A stretch of DNA of 64,000 nucleotides, from assembly GCA_027924645.1 (NCBI GenBank), contig BSBN01001017.1:4862501-4926500 (forward strand), written 5' to 3'. The DNA comes from Cunninghamia lanceolata. Its lineage: Eukaryota > Streptophyta > Pinopsida > Cupressales > Cupressaceae. Shown piece after piece: positions 1-11,950 of the stretch. A program made the translations under genes and the position numbers. Every line of letters begins with the position of its first letter. Within the stretch, counting starts at the first letter, position 1. The notes under the pieces are model-generated. The model searched no databases. It saw only the letters and a list, made by a program, of their open reading frames with translations, and was not told where the DNA came from.

Positions 1-955
1 TGAGGCTTCTATTGGGGCCCTCGACCATAAAACTAATATTTTCTTTAAAAAATACTGTAAACACTAGGCCTAGCCTTATAACAAAAGATTACAAGGAAAA
101 CTCTAAAAGTTCAACTTTCTAAGGACTAAGAAAGAATGTAGAGATAACCTGAGCCAAAAAAAGTAGTAGACTAATCAAAACCTATTCAAACATCATAGAT
201 CATCCATATTGCACTAGTCAACACTCAAAAAGAAAAGCTTGCAGCTAGGAGTTGCCACCTTACCCAACCATCTCCTTCCCTAGTCTACAATCACAAGTCA
301 AGGGACTAGCCTTACTAACTTGCTTAGCTATAGGCACATTGCCTCCTTCACCACCTTGATCTTGCTTATCCTCTTGCTCCTCCAAACTATGGATCTTCAC
401 ACCTAGCTCCAAATAGGATCATATATATGATTGTTTGAATATGCTTTTGGGCAAATTTGAGTTAGACTATCCCTTTTGGAAATTACTATGCATTACTAAA
501 AAGTAAGATCCATCAATAAATGTCACTACAAATCTAGGCACCCATCAACACAAAATCTTATGTTTAAGGTAAAGAATTGACCATTCATATCATGTTTCTT
601 ATTATGTTGTGTAGGGAAGATCATAGTAGATCATAAATCACAAGTCATCCTCCATTGTTTATCCTTCCTTCTCTGCCATTTCTCTTTGTTATTGGTCTTC
701 TTAGTGATTTTGTACATTATTTGAGTTATTTGTTAGTAGATTCGTGTTTGATGGTTGATTCTCTAATTACTAGTTTTTTATTGCCTTTAGTTTGGTTTGT
801 GTTTATTTGATTCAGCCTAATTGTTTTTGTGCTCATTTCTTGGGGCTTGAGGCCTTGTCTCCTCTAGGACATCGATTGTATGGTACGCCTCTATAAGAGT
901 TCATTTAGTTTGGTTTGAGTTTTGGAGGCAATATACAAATGTGGTCTTTTCCCCC
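1..955. other. No gene recognised
   Basis: AT-rich DNA with no frame I can assign. A short open stretch on the minus strand (about 265-405), rich in Glu, Gln and Lys, looks weakly coding-like but has no start codon and no recognisable motif. The segment ends where the ORF1-like frame of LINE A begins. Confidence 0.4.
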
Positions 956-2175
956 ATGAAGATGGAGTCTAGAAGTGATGGTAGTAAAAGTGCAAATGGC
1001 ATTGATATTTCTAAATCCTTCAAAGAAGCCCTTGTTTCTAGCAAGAAAATGGTAGTGGGTGAAGAAGCCAACTCCATTGTAGATTTTAATGGAAGGTTCA
1101 TTCAAACATAAGAACAAGTAGATGACCTATAAGGTGAAGAACCCTCCATTTTGTCCTTGTTGTCTAATGAGGATAGAAAAGGAATAATCTAAGTTAAAAT
1201 ATGTTGATATCTTTTTTGTATGCCTTACTCCCAAGACATTGCTCTTGAGAAAATTCTTTGATGATTGGCTTGCTTTCTAGTCTAATGTTAAAAGCTTGGA
1301 ATTTATGTGACTTTTTGTCGTCTACTATAAAAAGGATTTTTTGTTTGTTTGAAGAGAAACAATATGTAAAAAAGGGTTATATCTAAAAGTTTATGGAAGG
1401 TACAATTGATGTTTAGGGTTTTTCAACAGGACCCCACTTTAAATCCTCATGATGTAATCTTAAAGTCTTCCCCTAAGTGGATTGAAATCTACAACATTCC
1501 TCCCAGTTTCTAGCTCATGTTACCCCAAGTTCTCCAACCATTATGGGAAGTCATCAAAATGAAAGATATAAGATCTTCACTACCTCATATGTATGCAAGG
1601 TTGTAGATTTATTTAAAGCTTTTTATTCGTCTTTTCTAAATATATTGCTATTTCATTTTATTGTTCAGATTTTACATGCAAAATTAATGGATTAGGAGGA
1701 TTGAATGCATGTTTTTTTCTATAAAGGGATGGACATTTAAGGCTGAATCAATTGCCCACTCTTAAATAAAACTTAAAAAGAACAAGTCACTATTATTGTT
1801 AGTGACGATAATAATTTAGTTGGTAATGTGGATATTGATGGGGATAATAAAATGATAGAGGAGTCTAAAGAGTTACCACCTCAAACTAATTTTGAATATC
1901 AAGTAGAGTATACTATTATTCAAGTTAATAATAAAAAATATGGTGTTCATGTTGAAGATAAGTGTCCCAATGAATCTATCCCTCTTTCCCAATCTACTAA
2001 GTCTAAAAATTTGAATGATAACAACAACAAGTGTCTTGGCCATATTGATAATTCTAGAAACCCTCTAGTGAAATCAAGCAAACCTAAGCCTTCTTTCAAG
2101 AGCTTGAATAAAGGGAATAGTTCTAAATGTGTTGATTTTATCTTTAAGGGTGCAGGAAGTTCTTCTAAAAGATAG
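956..2175 (+). pseudogene. LINE A ORF1 remnant (nucleic-acid-binding protein of an L1-type LINE)
   Basis: An ATG at 956 opens a frame with a SFKEALVSS-like N-terminus typical of plant L1 ORF1. It is followed by stop-ridden sequence resembling the DUF4283 RNA-binding domain (around 1400-1560, with a WIEIYNIPP-like segment), then the start of a zinc-knuckle region (GLNACFF near 1700), then a Ser/Lys/Asn-rich tail (1828-2175). In intact LINEs this protein coats the element RNA. The copy carries several stops and frameshifts. The same GLNACF block occurs in LINE C on the other strand, so the two belong to one family. Exact ends are uncertain. Confidence 0.6.
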
Positions 2176-2387
2176 AAAACTATCTCATAGTCTAAAGGTT
2201 TAGGGGTTAGATCTATTGTTTCAAGCAATGGAATTGTTAGTGTGAATTCTATTAGTGAGGAAAAGAATGATGCTAATGAAGTTGAGAATAAGAGCAGTGA
2301 TCTCCCCTCTTGTTTCAAAAGGCTATAAAAGTGGATGGTGTCTCTCATTCTACTGAATAAGAGTCTCAATATCTCTTTCTTGTTTTG

Positions 2388-3490
2388 ATGAAAATTATAA
2401 GCTAGACTATAAGAGGGCTTGAATCCCTTGATAGAAATTATTGGTAAAATCCTTATGCAAATCCAAACTAGAGTTGGATTGTCTATTGTTACAAGAAGTA
2501 AAGTATGTTGGCTTTAACCTAGAATGTGCCTGTAAAGTAATATAGCCTAATGCAAACATTTTTCATCAAACACACATTAAAGGGAAAGGGGGTGTCTATT
2601 CTTTTAAAACATTATCTTGCTTTCAATGCAATTTATTCTAGTGTATATCCTTGTAATAAGATTGTTTGGATTGAAATGAATATTCAAAATAAGAATTTTA
2701 GCATTCATTCTATTTCTACCTCTAATGACTATAGAGAAATAATTGATTTATGGATTTGGATGGATAATAATCTAAAAGATATCCCATGGGTGATTGGATT
2801 CTAGTGAGGACAAAAAGGGTGGATGGAGATTTGATTGGAAAGTTAATGAAATTTTTTCAAGACTAAATTTAAAAGGAAATGGAGTCTTATTGACCCATTA
2901 CATGGATGTAAGCATGACAACAAAGGGTTCTAGTTTACTCGATCAAATTTTTGAAAAAGGTAACAAACATGTTTTCTCAAGAGTAGATAGATTCCTATTG
3001 GATAAATTATTTTTTGTTGTCTCACCTATCTTAAACAATAATGTTGTTAAAGTTATCCCTACTACTTTGTCTAGTCACCATCTTATTGAGATGGTTTTTA
3101 ACCATCTTTCAGTTCCTCCTAAGCCTTTTCTTGACATTAAAGGTCTGTTTAACATGAATGTGTCTCATTTGAGAGACCCATCTAGTAGTAATACCATGTT
3201 CAATATCTAGTAACTAAACTTTAGAAAGTTCTCTGAAGGATCTAATATTGGTAGATGGAACGAAGTTATGTTTTCTTCTAAGAAACTCATGAGGATTTTT
3301 GGTAAGGACAAAACCAAAACTAGGGCTCGTAGGTGCAAGGGGCTTCAAGAAGATTTAATTGGAGTTGAAAATAAGCTTCAAGCAACTCCTTTTGATGGTG
3401 ATTTCCAAAAGAAAACCACAATTGTTAAGCAATAAAAAAGAAGTGATTTTTTTATAAATCTAGAGGTGCTAAACTAAGTTCTAGGATGAT
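2388..3490 (+). pseudogene. LINE A ORF2, endonuclease part only
   Basis: The frame starts at ATG 2388 with MKIIS then a stop, then TIRGLESLDR. This is the usual N-terminus of the plant L1 apurinic-like endonuclease (normally ...SWNVRGL...), with Trp converted to TAG. Endonuclease sequence continues at 2550-3210, with an ND-YREIIDLWIW segment, a VFSRVDRFLLD motif and a SSHH motif matching the C-terminal catalytic His region. The spacer to reverse transcriptase follows (RKFSEGSNIGRWNEVMF). Reverse transcriptase is missing. Homology stops near 3500, where a GGGGGCATGTGCAAAAAG sequence begins. Decayed and nonfunctional. Confidence 0.7.
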
Positions 3491-3884
3491 TTGGTTGTAT
3501 CTATAGGGGGCATGTGCAAAAAGATGGGGGACAAAAAAGTGGCCAAAACCACTTTTTGATCCAAACAAGATATAACACAAGTGCATTATAATGCACTCAC
3601 ATTATTTTTGCATAGAAATAAAAAACCCAAAAACAAAATCCACGGGTCATTCTTCTCAGCAATAGCAAAACATGACTAGGGTTTTAGTGCGAGTGCATTT
3701 TGGACCAACTGAAGGAAAAGGCACTCAAACATAATGTCTTCATGGCATTCTCACACTCCATGACATCATTCATGAGCTCCACAAGGTGAACAAGCTCAAT
3801 AAGGTAAGATTTCCATGTTTTTTCTAATTTTGAAAATGAATTCATTTGTTTTGCAATGTTTCGATTCAATTTTTTTAATTTTTA

Positions 3885-4529
3885 GCAAATGAACACCCTC
3901 AAATGCCCCCAAACCCTAATTCACCAAATAGATGGCATGATGAAATTCTACTTGAAGAGGGGGCACAAAATAACCCTCCCCAAACTCCTTCGATTTCTTG
4001 ACATCCTCATGAGACACAAACAAACATTTTAGAGCAAATCAAGGAGAATAAAAAATAAGTTGAAACCTTGATTGAAACATTGAGAAATCCCAATCCAACC
4101 AATTCACATCAAAGATCCCTTGAAACATCCCTTGAATCAATTATTTCTCACATAGATTATGTGACTAGCCAAATCAACAATTGGTCAGATTATAGGGAGA
4201 ATTGCTAGCAATTCTATTCGACAAAATTGTCATACAAACAAGTGAAAGATAAAAAAAAATATGATCTATGTGCCTTATTTATTGATCCTAGAACTAATGA
4301 TTTGTTGCATGTGAGTTCTAAAAGATTCCTTATTCATTGGTGCCAACATGAAGGAATAGCTCAAAACTTTTTGTATAGGTGGTGGATGGTGTTTGATGAT
4401 CCACCATGCAACAATGATGAGGTCCCACAATACTTTTTGAGGAAACTCTATTGTGAGTTTATCCTTAATGTGATTCTAAATTATTTTGACATGCAGGATT
4501 TCCAAGGCAGAGGCAAAGGCTCTGCATAG
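3885..4529 (+). pseudogene. Unrecognised broken reading frame
   Basis: One frame runs about 215 codons from 3885 to the TAG at 4527, interrupted by only three stops (TGA, TAA, TAG), each one C-to-T change from Arg or Gln. The N-terminal half is Pro/Asn/Gln-rich and polar. The C-terminal half is ordered, with KKKYDLCALFIDPRTND, FLIHWCQHEGIAQNFLYRW and LRKLYCEFILNVILNYFD. I do not recognise the family. It lies just downstream of a GGGGGCATGTGC sequence near 3506 that resembles the left end of the 10.4 kb insertion, so it could be a gene carried by such an element. That is speculation. Confidence 0.4.
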
Positions 4530-6659
4530 GACAGGGAAGGGGCACATCATGCCTAGGACCATCTAGAGAGACCCCTAGCCAAGCCATCTTTTCAACATGT
4601 CACGCTCCCTTCTACTACGAAGGAGAGTATTGAGGTGGAGACACTGCAGCCTGTTAGTCCCCTCACACAGTCTTTACTACAACATGGTAGCCATATTTCA
4701 TAAGCTAGTTGGGGTAAGGCTAGTAGGCATCGATGGTCGGGCCACATATTTGTTGTTCCTATGGAGCTCTATGTGATTATGGGTCTAAGGACGCTCACGA
4801 TACAAACATTGAAGAGGATGCTCCATAGTTTAAGGAGTATGAGATGGCTCTGATTCAACCCAAAATGTAGTTGCAACTTTCTTCTACTCTTTTTTTCTCT
4901 TAACGAAGAAAACAACCTAGAATGAGGTAGCTATTAGCTGCTATGGTTTTTTTGGTTTAATGCTTATAACATGTGTAAGTTATAACACAAGCACATTTAC
5001 AATGTGACCAATCCTCAATGCTCATGTTATAACATGAGAGTATCATGTTTTTATATAACACAAGTGTGTTATATTTTATTTTGCCTCCAAAACATTTTTG
5101 GCTACTTTTGGCTCCCCATCTTTCTACACATACCTACACAGTTGTTATGGTTTTTAGTTGGAAAAATAAAAAAGATAATGTTTTAAATGTGCATAAAATA
5201 TTTTTAAAAAATTATGATTCTAGGGTGGTCAAGGGATGCTACCATGGTTGAAGGATGTTATTGGGATTTTTCTAGTGTCTAAATAATAAAAAATTAGAAA
5301 AATACATAATTTGATTAGAAATATAAAAATGTAGAATTTAGCAATTTGGTGGGGGTAAAAAGGCTAAGGAATGGGATAAATGAAACATGAAACAAGCTAC
5401 GATAGTGGATGCTAAATGAGTGCAACCTATAGGCTAGAAATTGCATAGGGTATGTAATTTTCATCACTACATGTTCCATTCCCTAATCTAATGCGACCAT
5501 ACATATAGGTGACAAATTCTTAAATGTTGTCAGTTTGCAATGTGATTACCTTTCAACTATTATAGTGAGCTATCTCATGAAATGGTGAATCTGTACTCAC
5601 AATCATTGGCGTAGTCACTCTTCAATGCATGGTCATCAATCAACCATTCACAATCCCATTCCTTTATATAATGCAACCATAAATATAGGTGACACATTCT
5701 CATATGTTTTTAGTCTCTAATATGATGACCTTTCAACTACTGTATAGGGACATCTCTCAACATGGTGAATATGCACGAGTTCCTAGTCATTGATGCAATC
5801 ACTCTCCAATCAAAAGTGATCAAATCAAAGGATGAACATTAGTGAGTCACTCCCATCATTAGATTTCATAGAATGTGATAGTTAAGGTATCTCAAAGTCT
5901 TTGACCATCTCCACTTAAAAATCGAGAATCTCGGTCTAGAATCACTAGAATCCGATGTCTAGAATAAAAAAGTCAAAAAGTTCTACTATCACCCTATAAA
6001 AGTGGCTAGTGATGTGACTAATATATAGTGGTGACACATGGCTAGTAGTACTTAAATCTTAATTCATCTATGGGATATCTACAATTCAATTTGAAAAGTG
6101 ATCTTAAAATCTATATAAAGGGTCAATTAAAATGTGGCCTCCATCAACATGTGGCCAATCAACAAGTGGCCAAAAGGAGTAGTCTCCGACTAATCATCTC
6201 TAGTACAAATTTGTTTCATCACTAAAAATATCAAATATGTAACAACATCAACTTCAATAATACTATTGAAGGTATGCAAAAGCACTCATCAGGGGTAAAC
6301 ATAGGTAAACTAACTCAAATAGGTGCATAATCTTGAGGAACGTGCACATATCCATTATTTAACAATAAAAAGAATCATCAATAGGTGCAACCAACAAGTG
6401 CACCCAAAAGACTCAAGTGAAATGTATGTACCACAACATGACTAATCTAAAACAATATGGAGGATTAGATACACCATCAATTATCTACCAACTAATCAAA
6501 ATATCTAAGCACCATCACAATGTGTCACAAGGCATATGCAACCCAGCTCTAGAATACACCAACTTAACAAGATCAATCAAGGGATAAACAAGCCATCCAC
6601 AATAATATACAATCTTTAGAAATCACAATACTCTACATCATGAATCAAGAAATCATGAA
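4530..6659. other. Non-coding old repeat DNA with a local duplication
   Basis: No convincing coding frame. Blocks of about 150 bp at roughly 5470-5620 and 5655-5805 are diverged direct copies; both contain ATAGGTGACA, ACCTTTCAACTA and an ATGGTGAAT...CAATCACTC-like end. The motif TATAACACAAG recurs near 3574, 4985 and 5055. Some LINE B 3' sequence may extend into the right part. Confidence 0.5.
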
Positions 6660-7642
6660 TCATATTAATAGCAACCCTAAGCCTCTAGAATCATGGGGAA
6701 GGCAACAATATTTCTAACCCACACAATGAAATTATTTGTTACTATTCGAGGTAGCCTAGAGGAAATCCATAAGAATCTTCTAAATTTTCAATTAGGAGGA
6801 TTTAAAAGGTTCCCAACAAGAAGAGTAGTAAACATGTGTGGTAGCTAGAATTTTGGAACACTCCTGAAACTTACTAGCCAATGAAAAGGCTTAGTAATCT
6901 AATAGGCGAGATTTTTATAAATTCTAGAAATGATAGCTTGACACAAGGCAAGAGGGGAGGCTTGAAAAGAAAATTAAATGCCAAGAAAATTGAACATTTC
7001 CCTATGATCAATCCATTTTCATCCATAGGAATCCAACCAACTAGGTTGAGGAAGGAAAGATTGTATATGGCATTGAGTCTTCTGCAACTGAATGTTTGAT
7101 TTAGAGACCTTATAGAAAATATCTAGGCAATGTAGGGAATGTTTGATAGTGTCTTCTTCCTCCAATAATGTAAGAAATGAGTCATAAAAAAATGATGATT
7201 AACTATCTGGGTTGAGGAATTGGGTAAATATATGCCTTTAACAAATTTGGAGACACAATGTGAGCCAAAAGATAGTCAAAGCCTTTAGCAGCAAGCACAT
7301 AAAGGGTAGAGGCTAAAGGGAAAACTTGACGAATGGACCTAAAAATCCTAAAGGAAGTAGACTTATGTCCATTAATGGTGATACAAGTAGAAGTATCTAT
7401 GTAAAAAAATCTTAACCAATCATGCAAAATAGGGTTCAAACCCTAATGCTTGAAACACTGCAAGGATGAAGGGTCATTCAATGTAGTCATAGGCTTGGGA
7501 AAAATCAATTTTGAGGAAGATAACAAGCTATTGAAAACATTTGACCCATTCCATTCCTTCCTAAATGATAATAATATTATTAAGAATATACCTAGACTTA
7601 ATGAAGCTAGTTTGCTCAAGACAAACTAGCTAGGGGAGATGG
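6660..7642 (-). pseudogene. LINE B reverse transcriptase, core and thumb
   Basis: Reading down from 7642, the frame gives LVCLEQTSFIK and SRYILNNIII (the finger motif before the catalytic region), then GMEWV, TSTCITINGH, FRIFRSIRQVFPLASTLYVL (normally RSIRQGCPLSP) and a degraded catalytic box (SFFYDSFLTLL in place of a YADD-type motif). Next come LEEEDTIKHSLHCLDIFY and a thumb segment with WIPMDENG. A TAG and frameshifts break it. Below about 6660 the similarity fades and no poly(A) end is clear. Confidence 0.7.
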
Positions 7643-9332
7643 TGTTGCAAGTATGTGTAATCAGTGTTGTCATTGATGTCAACAAGCTTGTGTTGTCATT
7701 GGTGTCAACTGTGTCATTTGTATGAGTTGTCTGTGGTGCAAGAGTATGAGTAGTTTGTGTTGAGTGGATATTGTCTCTGATATGAGGTTATTGCATTGGT
7801 ATGGGTTATTTGGTCAAGTTGCTTTGATGAAGATGATGTGGTTGCTTTCAAGAGGTGCTGAAAATGTTAGGGATATGATTCTGTTGGTTAGCTTCCAAGT
7901 GCTTTTGAGAAAATTTGATTATGAAAGGAAACAGTGTGTTGAAGTGGTTTCTTGGCTTATAGAGTAGTGTTCTGGTTTTGATATGCATTTCCTCCATGTT
8001 GAAGATCTGTCTTTGTGGTTTGGATATGTTGTTCAAAGGCGTGAAGAGTTGCTATATTCCAAATTTGGTGCTCTAGTTCGTTGTGCAGAGGAAGCTGTGT
8101 TCACCAGTGTGTGGACTGTGTTTTTGAGTATTACAGAGGTGTCTGGGAGAAATGTTTTTGCTTCACATTTCTCTGCAAAATGGTTTCAAGTCGTGTGGTT
8201 CTGGATTTATGCAAGTATAAGGTTCCTATCCTTCTCTAGTCAAGGTTGTTCATGATTTGGTGCTCCGGAAGAGGACTTATCGAGTTATAGTGTATAACAG
8301 AGACATCTTAGTTTGTTGAGTAAACAAGACAAGGTTGTGCGGCAGGTGAAAGTTGTTGCAGAGGAATTTGTTGGTTCTCAGGATGTTTCAGGATGTTTGT
8401 GGAATACTCTAGATTGTGTTAAAGCCTTGCATGTGGTCTACGAGTTGGTTTTGGGTTCAAGGAAGTGTGTACTTAAGATTTCATTGTGTTAACACAGGTT
8501 TGGCCGACCTTGGGTGTTTACACTGATTGCAGAGTTACTTTGGTGATTGTGAAAGAGTGGAATAGCATGCTTGGATGAATTTAGGTCCAAGCTAAGGTGT
8601 GTTGTGGTCCAACTTCATTCCTTTCCACCACGGGAATGTTTAGGTCCTGACCTAATTTGAATTCTCTATGTTAAGGTGTAATGCTGACCTTAGAGAATGT
8701 TCTCAAGGTTGAAGACAGTATAAATGAATGTCAAGAGTTTGTGATTGTGGGTGTGTGTGATGGAGGTGATGTGAGTAAAAGTGTGGTGAATGTGTGTGGT
8801 GCAGTACAAGCTTTCATGTGTTAGACTATTGGATGCAATGAGTAGAAGGTGTCTACTACTTTTCAATGATGTTGCGAAGATGATGTTGATGCAGTGGTGA
8901 ATATTGAGCTTCATTGGAACTATACTCCTTGCATGTGTTAGATGTAATTATAATAGTTCAAACCTTGGCAGTGAGCCTTTCTTCTGGGCAGTGAGCTCTT
9001 TGGCAGTGAGTCTTTTCTTTTGAGCAGTGAGCCCTTTGGCAATGAGCCTATGGCAGTGAGCCCTTTGTAATTTGGTGTTGTTACTACTTTATATTGTGAG
9101 TTAATCCTCACCATGGTTTTTTCCTTCTTGAGTTTTCCACGTAAAATCTAGTGTTGTCTTGTGTATGGTGTTGTTATGTTTCAATTTCTGTTATTTGCTA
9201 TTCATGCTTAATCATCATAACAAGTTTAAGGGTTAATTAGATTAATGTGGATCTGAGTGTGTATGAAGGATTTAAGATTTTAAGTAACAACTGATTCACC
9301 CCCCCTCTTAGTTGTCTCAAGCATATTCAACA
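7643..9332 (+). mobile_element. Solo LTR of a copia-type retrotransposon inserted in LINE B
   Basis: A 1690-bp segment begins TGTTGCAAG and ends TTCAACA (TGTTG/CAACA terminal inverted repeat). It is flanked by GATGG (7638-7642) and GAAGG (9333-9337), a 5-bp duplication with one mismatch. A TATAAAT box at 8719-8725 and the terminal CACCCCCCCTCTTAGTTG block fit an LTR in plus orientation. Removing it with one flank copy rejoins the LINE B frame as ALKMCLLP-stop-LVCLEQTSF. No internal domain, PBS or PPT is present, so this is a recombined solo LTR. Open frames inside it (7764-8255) are not genes. Confidence 0.8.
8967..9067 (+). repeat. CAGTGAG-rich short tandem repeat inside the solo LTR
   Basis: Six copies of GGCAGTGAGCC(C/T)TT-like units (one reads CAATGAG), 15-20 bp apart, lie about 250 bp downstream of the TATA box. 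This would be transcribed LTR sequence. They may be a regulatory repeat or a slippage product. Confidence 0.6.
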
Positions 9333-9337
9333 GAAGG

Positions 9338-10396
9338 CACATCTTGAGAGCAAGAGCTTTAGAAATGATCTTGTATGAGACATTGAGTAATGTAATTGGT
9401 CACTAGTTGCAAATATCCTCTAGATCACCAACTATAGGTATGAACTTAATATTTCCTTTATTTATTAAGCTCCTTAAAGAGCTAGAATGAAAGGCTTCAA
9501 GATAAACCTTGTGAAGATCCTCGCCCACTGAATCCCAAAGGGCTTTGTAGAATTCACATGGAAATCCATCAAAGCTAAGAGATTTATCATTATCCATGAT
9601 GAGAACAACCTCATATAGGTCCTCCTTAGTGAGAAATTAGTCATAAAAGGTGTGTTGAGAGCTAGAAACTTGGTAAGGCACCTTAGCCATTGCTACAAAG
9701 CAAGGTCCTATTCATGTATGTCCTCTTGAGCTATAAAGACTTGCTCATAGTGCTAATCAAAGTTTTAGAAAATATTTGGGAACTTAGTCAAAAGTTGTTG
9801 GCCTTCTTTAAATTATCAATGGCTTGGGATGCATGGTGTAGAAGTATTCTTTAGAGACCTCTCCAATCTTGAGTGAGTGGTGATGGGCTTTAATTTAAGC
9901 ACCTCAGGGTGTATGATTAATTTAAGCACCTCAAGGTGTATGAATCATAGCTATTCGTAGTTGTAAGGTAGGAGCAAAAGCTTGAGCCTCCAGGGTGGTT
10001 GTGGCTTGGTAGACCTCCAAGTTGGTGACCTTGTATGAGTTGGCAATAGAAGCACGGGCCAGCTAGTGACCATACATGTGAAGAAAGTAGGTAGTGTGTT
10101 TGATGACACCATTCAACCAAGTAATCTAGCTTGTTTGATGCATGGGATAGAGCTCTAGATTCCAAACATGTTGAATTTGAGCCAACTTTAGATGAGACAA
10201 CAATGACATTTATAAAAACTAAGTTCTCATTACATCTTGTGTTTAGTAGATTGCCATGTAACGTAAAAACCACACAAGAAAGTGGTCTAAAAGGATAACA
10301 TTCAATAAAGGCTCCACTCTCAAGGAAAAATAGCTATCCAAGGAAAAAACAACTGAGTCGACAACATGGCTCTATCAAGTCATTTGTACACACTAT
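9338..10396 (-). pseudogene. LINE B: spacer and reverse transcriptase N-terminus
   Basis: At 9403-9680 the minus strand reads DKSLSFDGFPCEFYKALWDS, VGEDL, VYLEAF and INKGNIKFIPIVGDLEDICN, followed by PITLLNVSYKIISKALALKM. This is the start of plant L1 reverse transcriptase (normally DKSPGFDGFP...). At 9900-10396 lies the endonuclease-to-RT spacer, beginning VYK-stop-LDRAMLSTQLFF (normally RxLDRxLxS). Frameshifts and stops are frequent. Confidence 0.65.
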
Positions 10397-10401
10397 CAGG
10401 G

Positions 10402-11493
10402 GGGTGTGTGCAAGAACTTGAGTCCAATTTTTGGCCAAAAAGTGGAAGTGTTTTCCCTGATTTTTAGAATTTGTCACATTTGACCTAAAAATTTGAAGCA
10501 CTTAAAGGTGGAATCTTGAAAAAAGTCAGTAAATATGAAATATAGTACTCGAAGTCTAGTTTCCAAATATGTAATTTTTTTAATACCCAGATGATACAAA
10601 TTGATTTTTAATAGGTGTTTCTAAAAACCATTGTTTAAAAGTCACTTTTTTTTACTATACCATGCACGTGTGCGTCATCCATATTTTGACCTAACTAATC
10701 ATTTTTTTCTAAATCCTTTTGGGAAAACATTTGTAACTCATTGAATCACATTTTCCATATTTTTTATAATTTTTTAGTGATTTTTTTTTTGGTTAAATTT
10801 TTATTGGCCATTTTTGGTGTTTTAAAAAATCGTCGTGTACATCACGCATAAGATGACCTAAACTTATCATTTTTTTATTTTTTTTTTAAATTGAAAAGAA
10901 TTGTCTGAAGTACGTTTCCATATAATTTTTTTTACAAAAAATATTTTAATAAAAAGTTATTAAAATACTAAAAAACACTGATAATTCAAGTTTATGGACC
11001 TATTTCATCAGAAATTAATTAAAAAATAGAAAAAATAATATAATTGTAAAAAAACTTACATATTTGGAATCTACACTGTCTCATCTATAATGGGTTTTAA
11101 TTTTGTCAAACAATTCTGCAAAAAAGGCCTTTAGACATATGCCCAAAGTCATTTTTTTGTTGTGACATTGACAGGACCTTCAACTTGTAGGTCAAACCAG
11201 GTTCAAAGCCAAGGGTCAATTTCCCAATCCTTTTTTTCGACCCAAAACCCATAGCAAAAATTGGGTCGGTAATTCAAATTTTATGAAACGAGATTTCATT
11301 TCTACAAAACAGGACCTTGTTATGAAACAGGATCCCGTTTCTAGAAAGTGGGATCCCACTTTTGGCTTGTGATCCCAAAGAAAAACGGGATCCTATTTCA
11401 TAAAAAGTGGGATCCCGTGTTGGTTTACCCGATTTCAGTTTTTTTCTAAGTCTAAAATTCCACCTTAAGTGGACTCATCTTTATGCATTTACA
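10402..11493. mobile_element. DNA-transposon-like insertion (GGGT end) in LINE B endonuclease
   Basis: About 1.09 kb with no coding frame, flanked by (C)AGGG on both sides (10397-10401 and 11494-11498). The LINE frame reads LSAIP | DSVYK when it is removed with one flank. The left end is GGGTGTGTGCAAG...TGAGTCCA; the right end, read inward, is GTGTAAATGCATAAAGATGAGTCCA, giving an imperfect terminal inverted repeat of about 24 bp. The right end seems to lack two bases of the expected CACCC. The interior is AT-rich and carries GGATCC-centred palindromes near 11281-11430. Confidence 0.55.
11281..11430. repeat. Cluster of GGGATCCC-centred palindromes
   Basis: Repeated short palindromic words occur: AAACAGGATCCCGTTTC, AGTGGGATCCCACTT, AACGGGATCC and AGTGGGATCCCG, with related ATGAAAC(G/A)(A/G)GAT words before them. 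They alternate orientation and could fold into small hairpins. No coding function. Confidence 0.55.
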
Positions 11494-11718
11494 CAGGGAT
11501 AGCACTGAGATTAATCCATGTGTACCATGCCATATGATCATGGTAGCAGCCAAGATTGGGATAAAAAAGCCCCAATTTATTACTCGTGCGGTACCAATCC
11601 TATCTTTTGATAGCTATCACTGCATAGGCAAGGTACCACATTTATCATAGGTCATCTCAATCATATTAAAATCTCCACATAGAACCCAAGTAGAGGTAGG
11701 AATTGAATCAACAATCTA
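11494..11718 (-). pseudogene. LINE B endonuclease core
   Basis: The minus strand reads IVDSIPTSTWVLCGDFNMIE; GDFN is the conserved metal/phosphate-site motif of the endonuclease/exonuclease/phosphatase fold in plant L1 elements. WGFFIPI and a degraded C-terminal region follow until the 10402-11493 insertion. Two adjacent stops lie after the motif. The upstream part of the domain is at 16750-17084, beyond the 5-kb insertion. Confidence 0.7.
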
Positions 11719-11950
11719 GGGTGAAAGTTCATAGTTGTGTCCCACTTTAGACCAACTTATCAACACAAATGAATTTAAGCATTTCTAACTAAAAGTCACT
11801 TTTGTTCAAACATACATGTTCTAGCTAGATTTAGTTTAGCTAAATTAGATCTAGGTGACAACTTTTTTAGCTAGAAGTGTCCACTAGATACATATGTAGC
11901 ATCACTTTGGGGCCAATTTAGAAAAAAATGAAATTATCTAAAAAACTTTA

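Noticed and set aside
7764..8255. Plus-strand open frames of 67-90 codons
   Set aside because: They lie inside the solo LTR and show no similarity to any retroelement or host domain.
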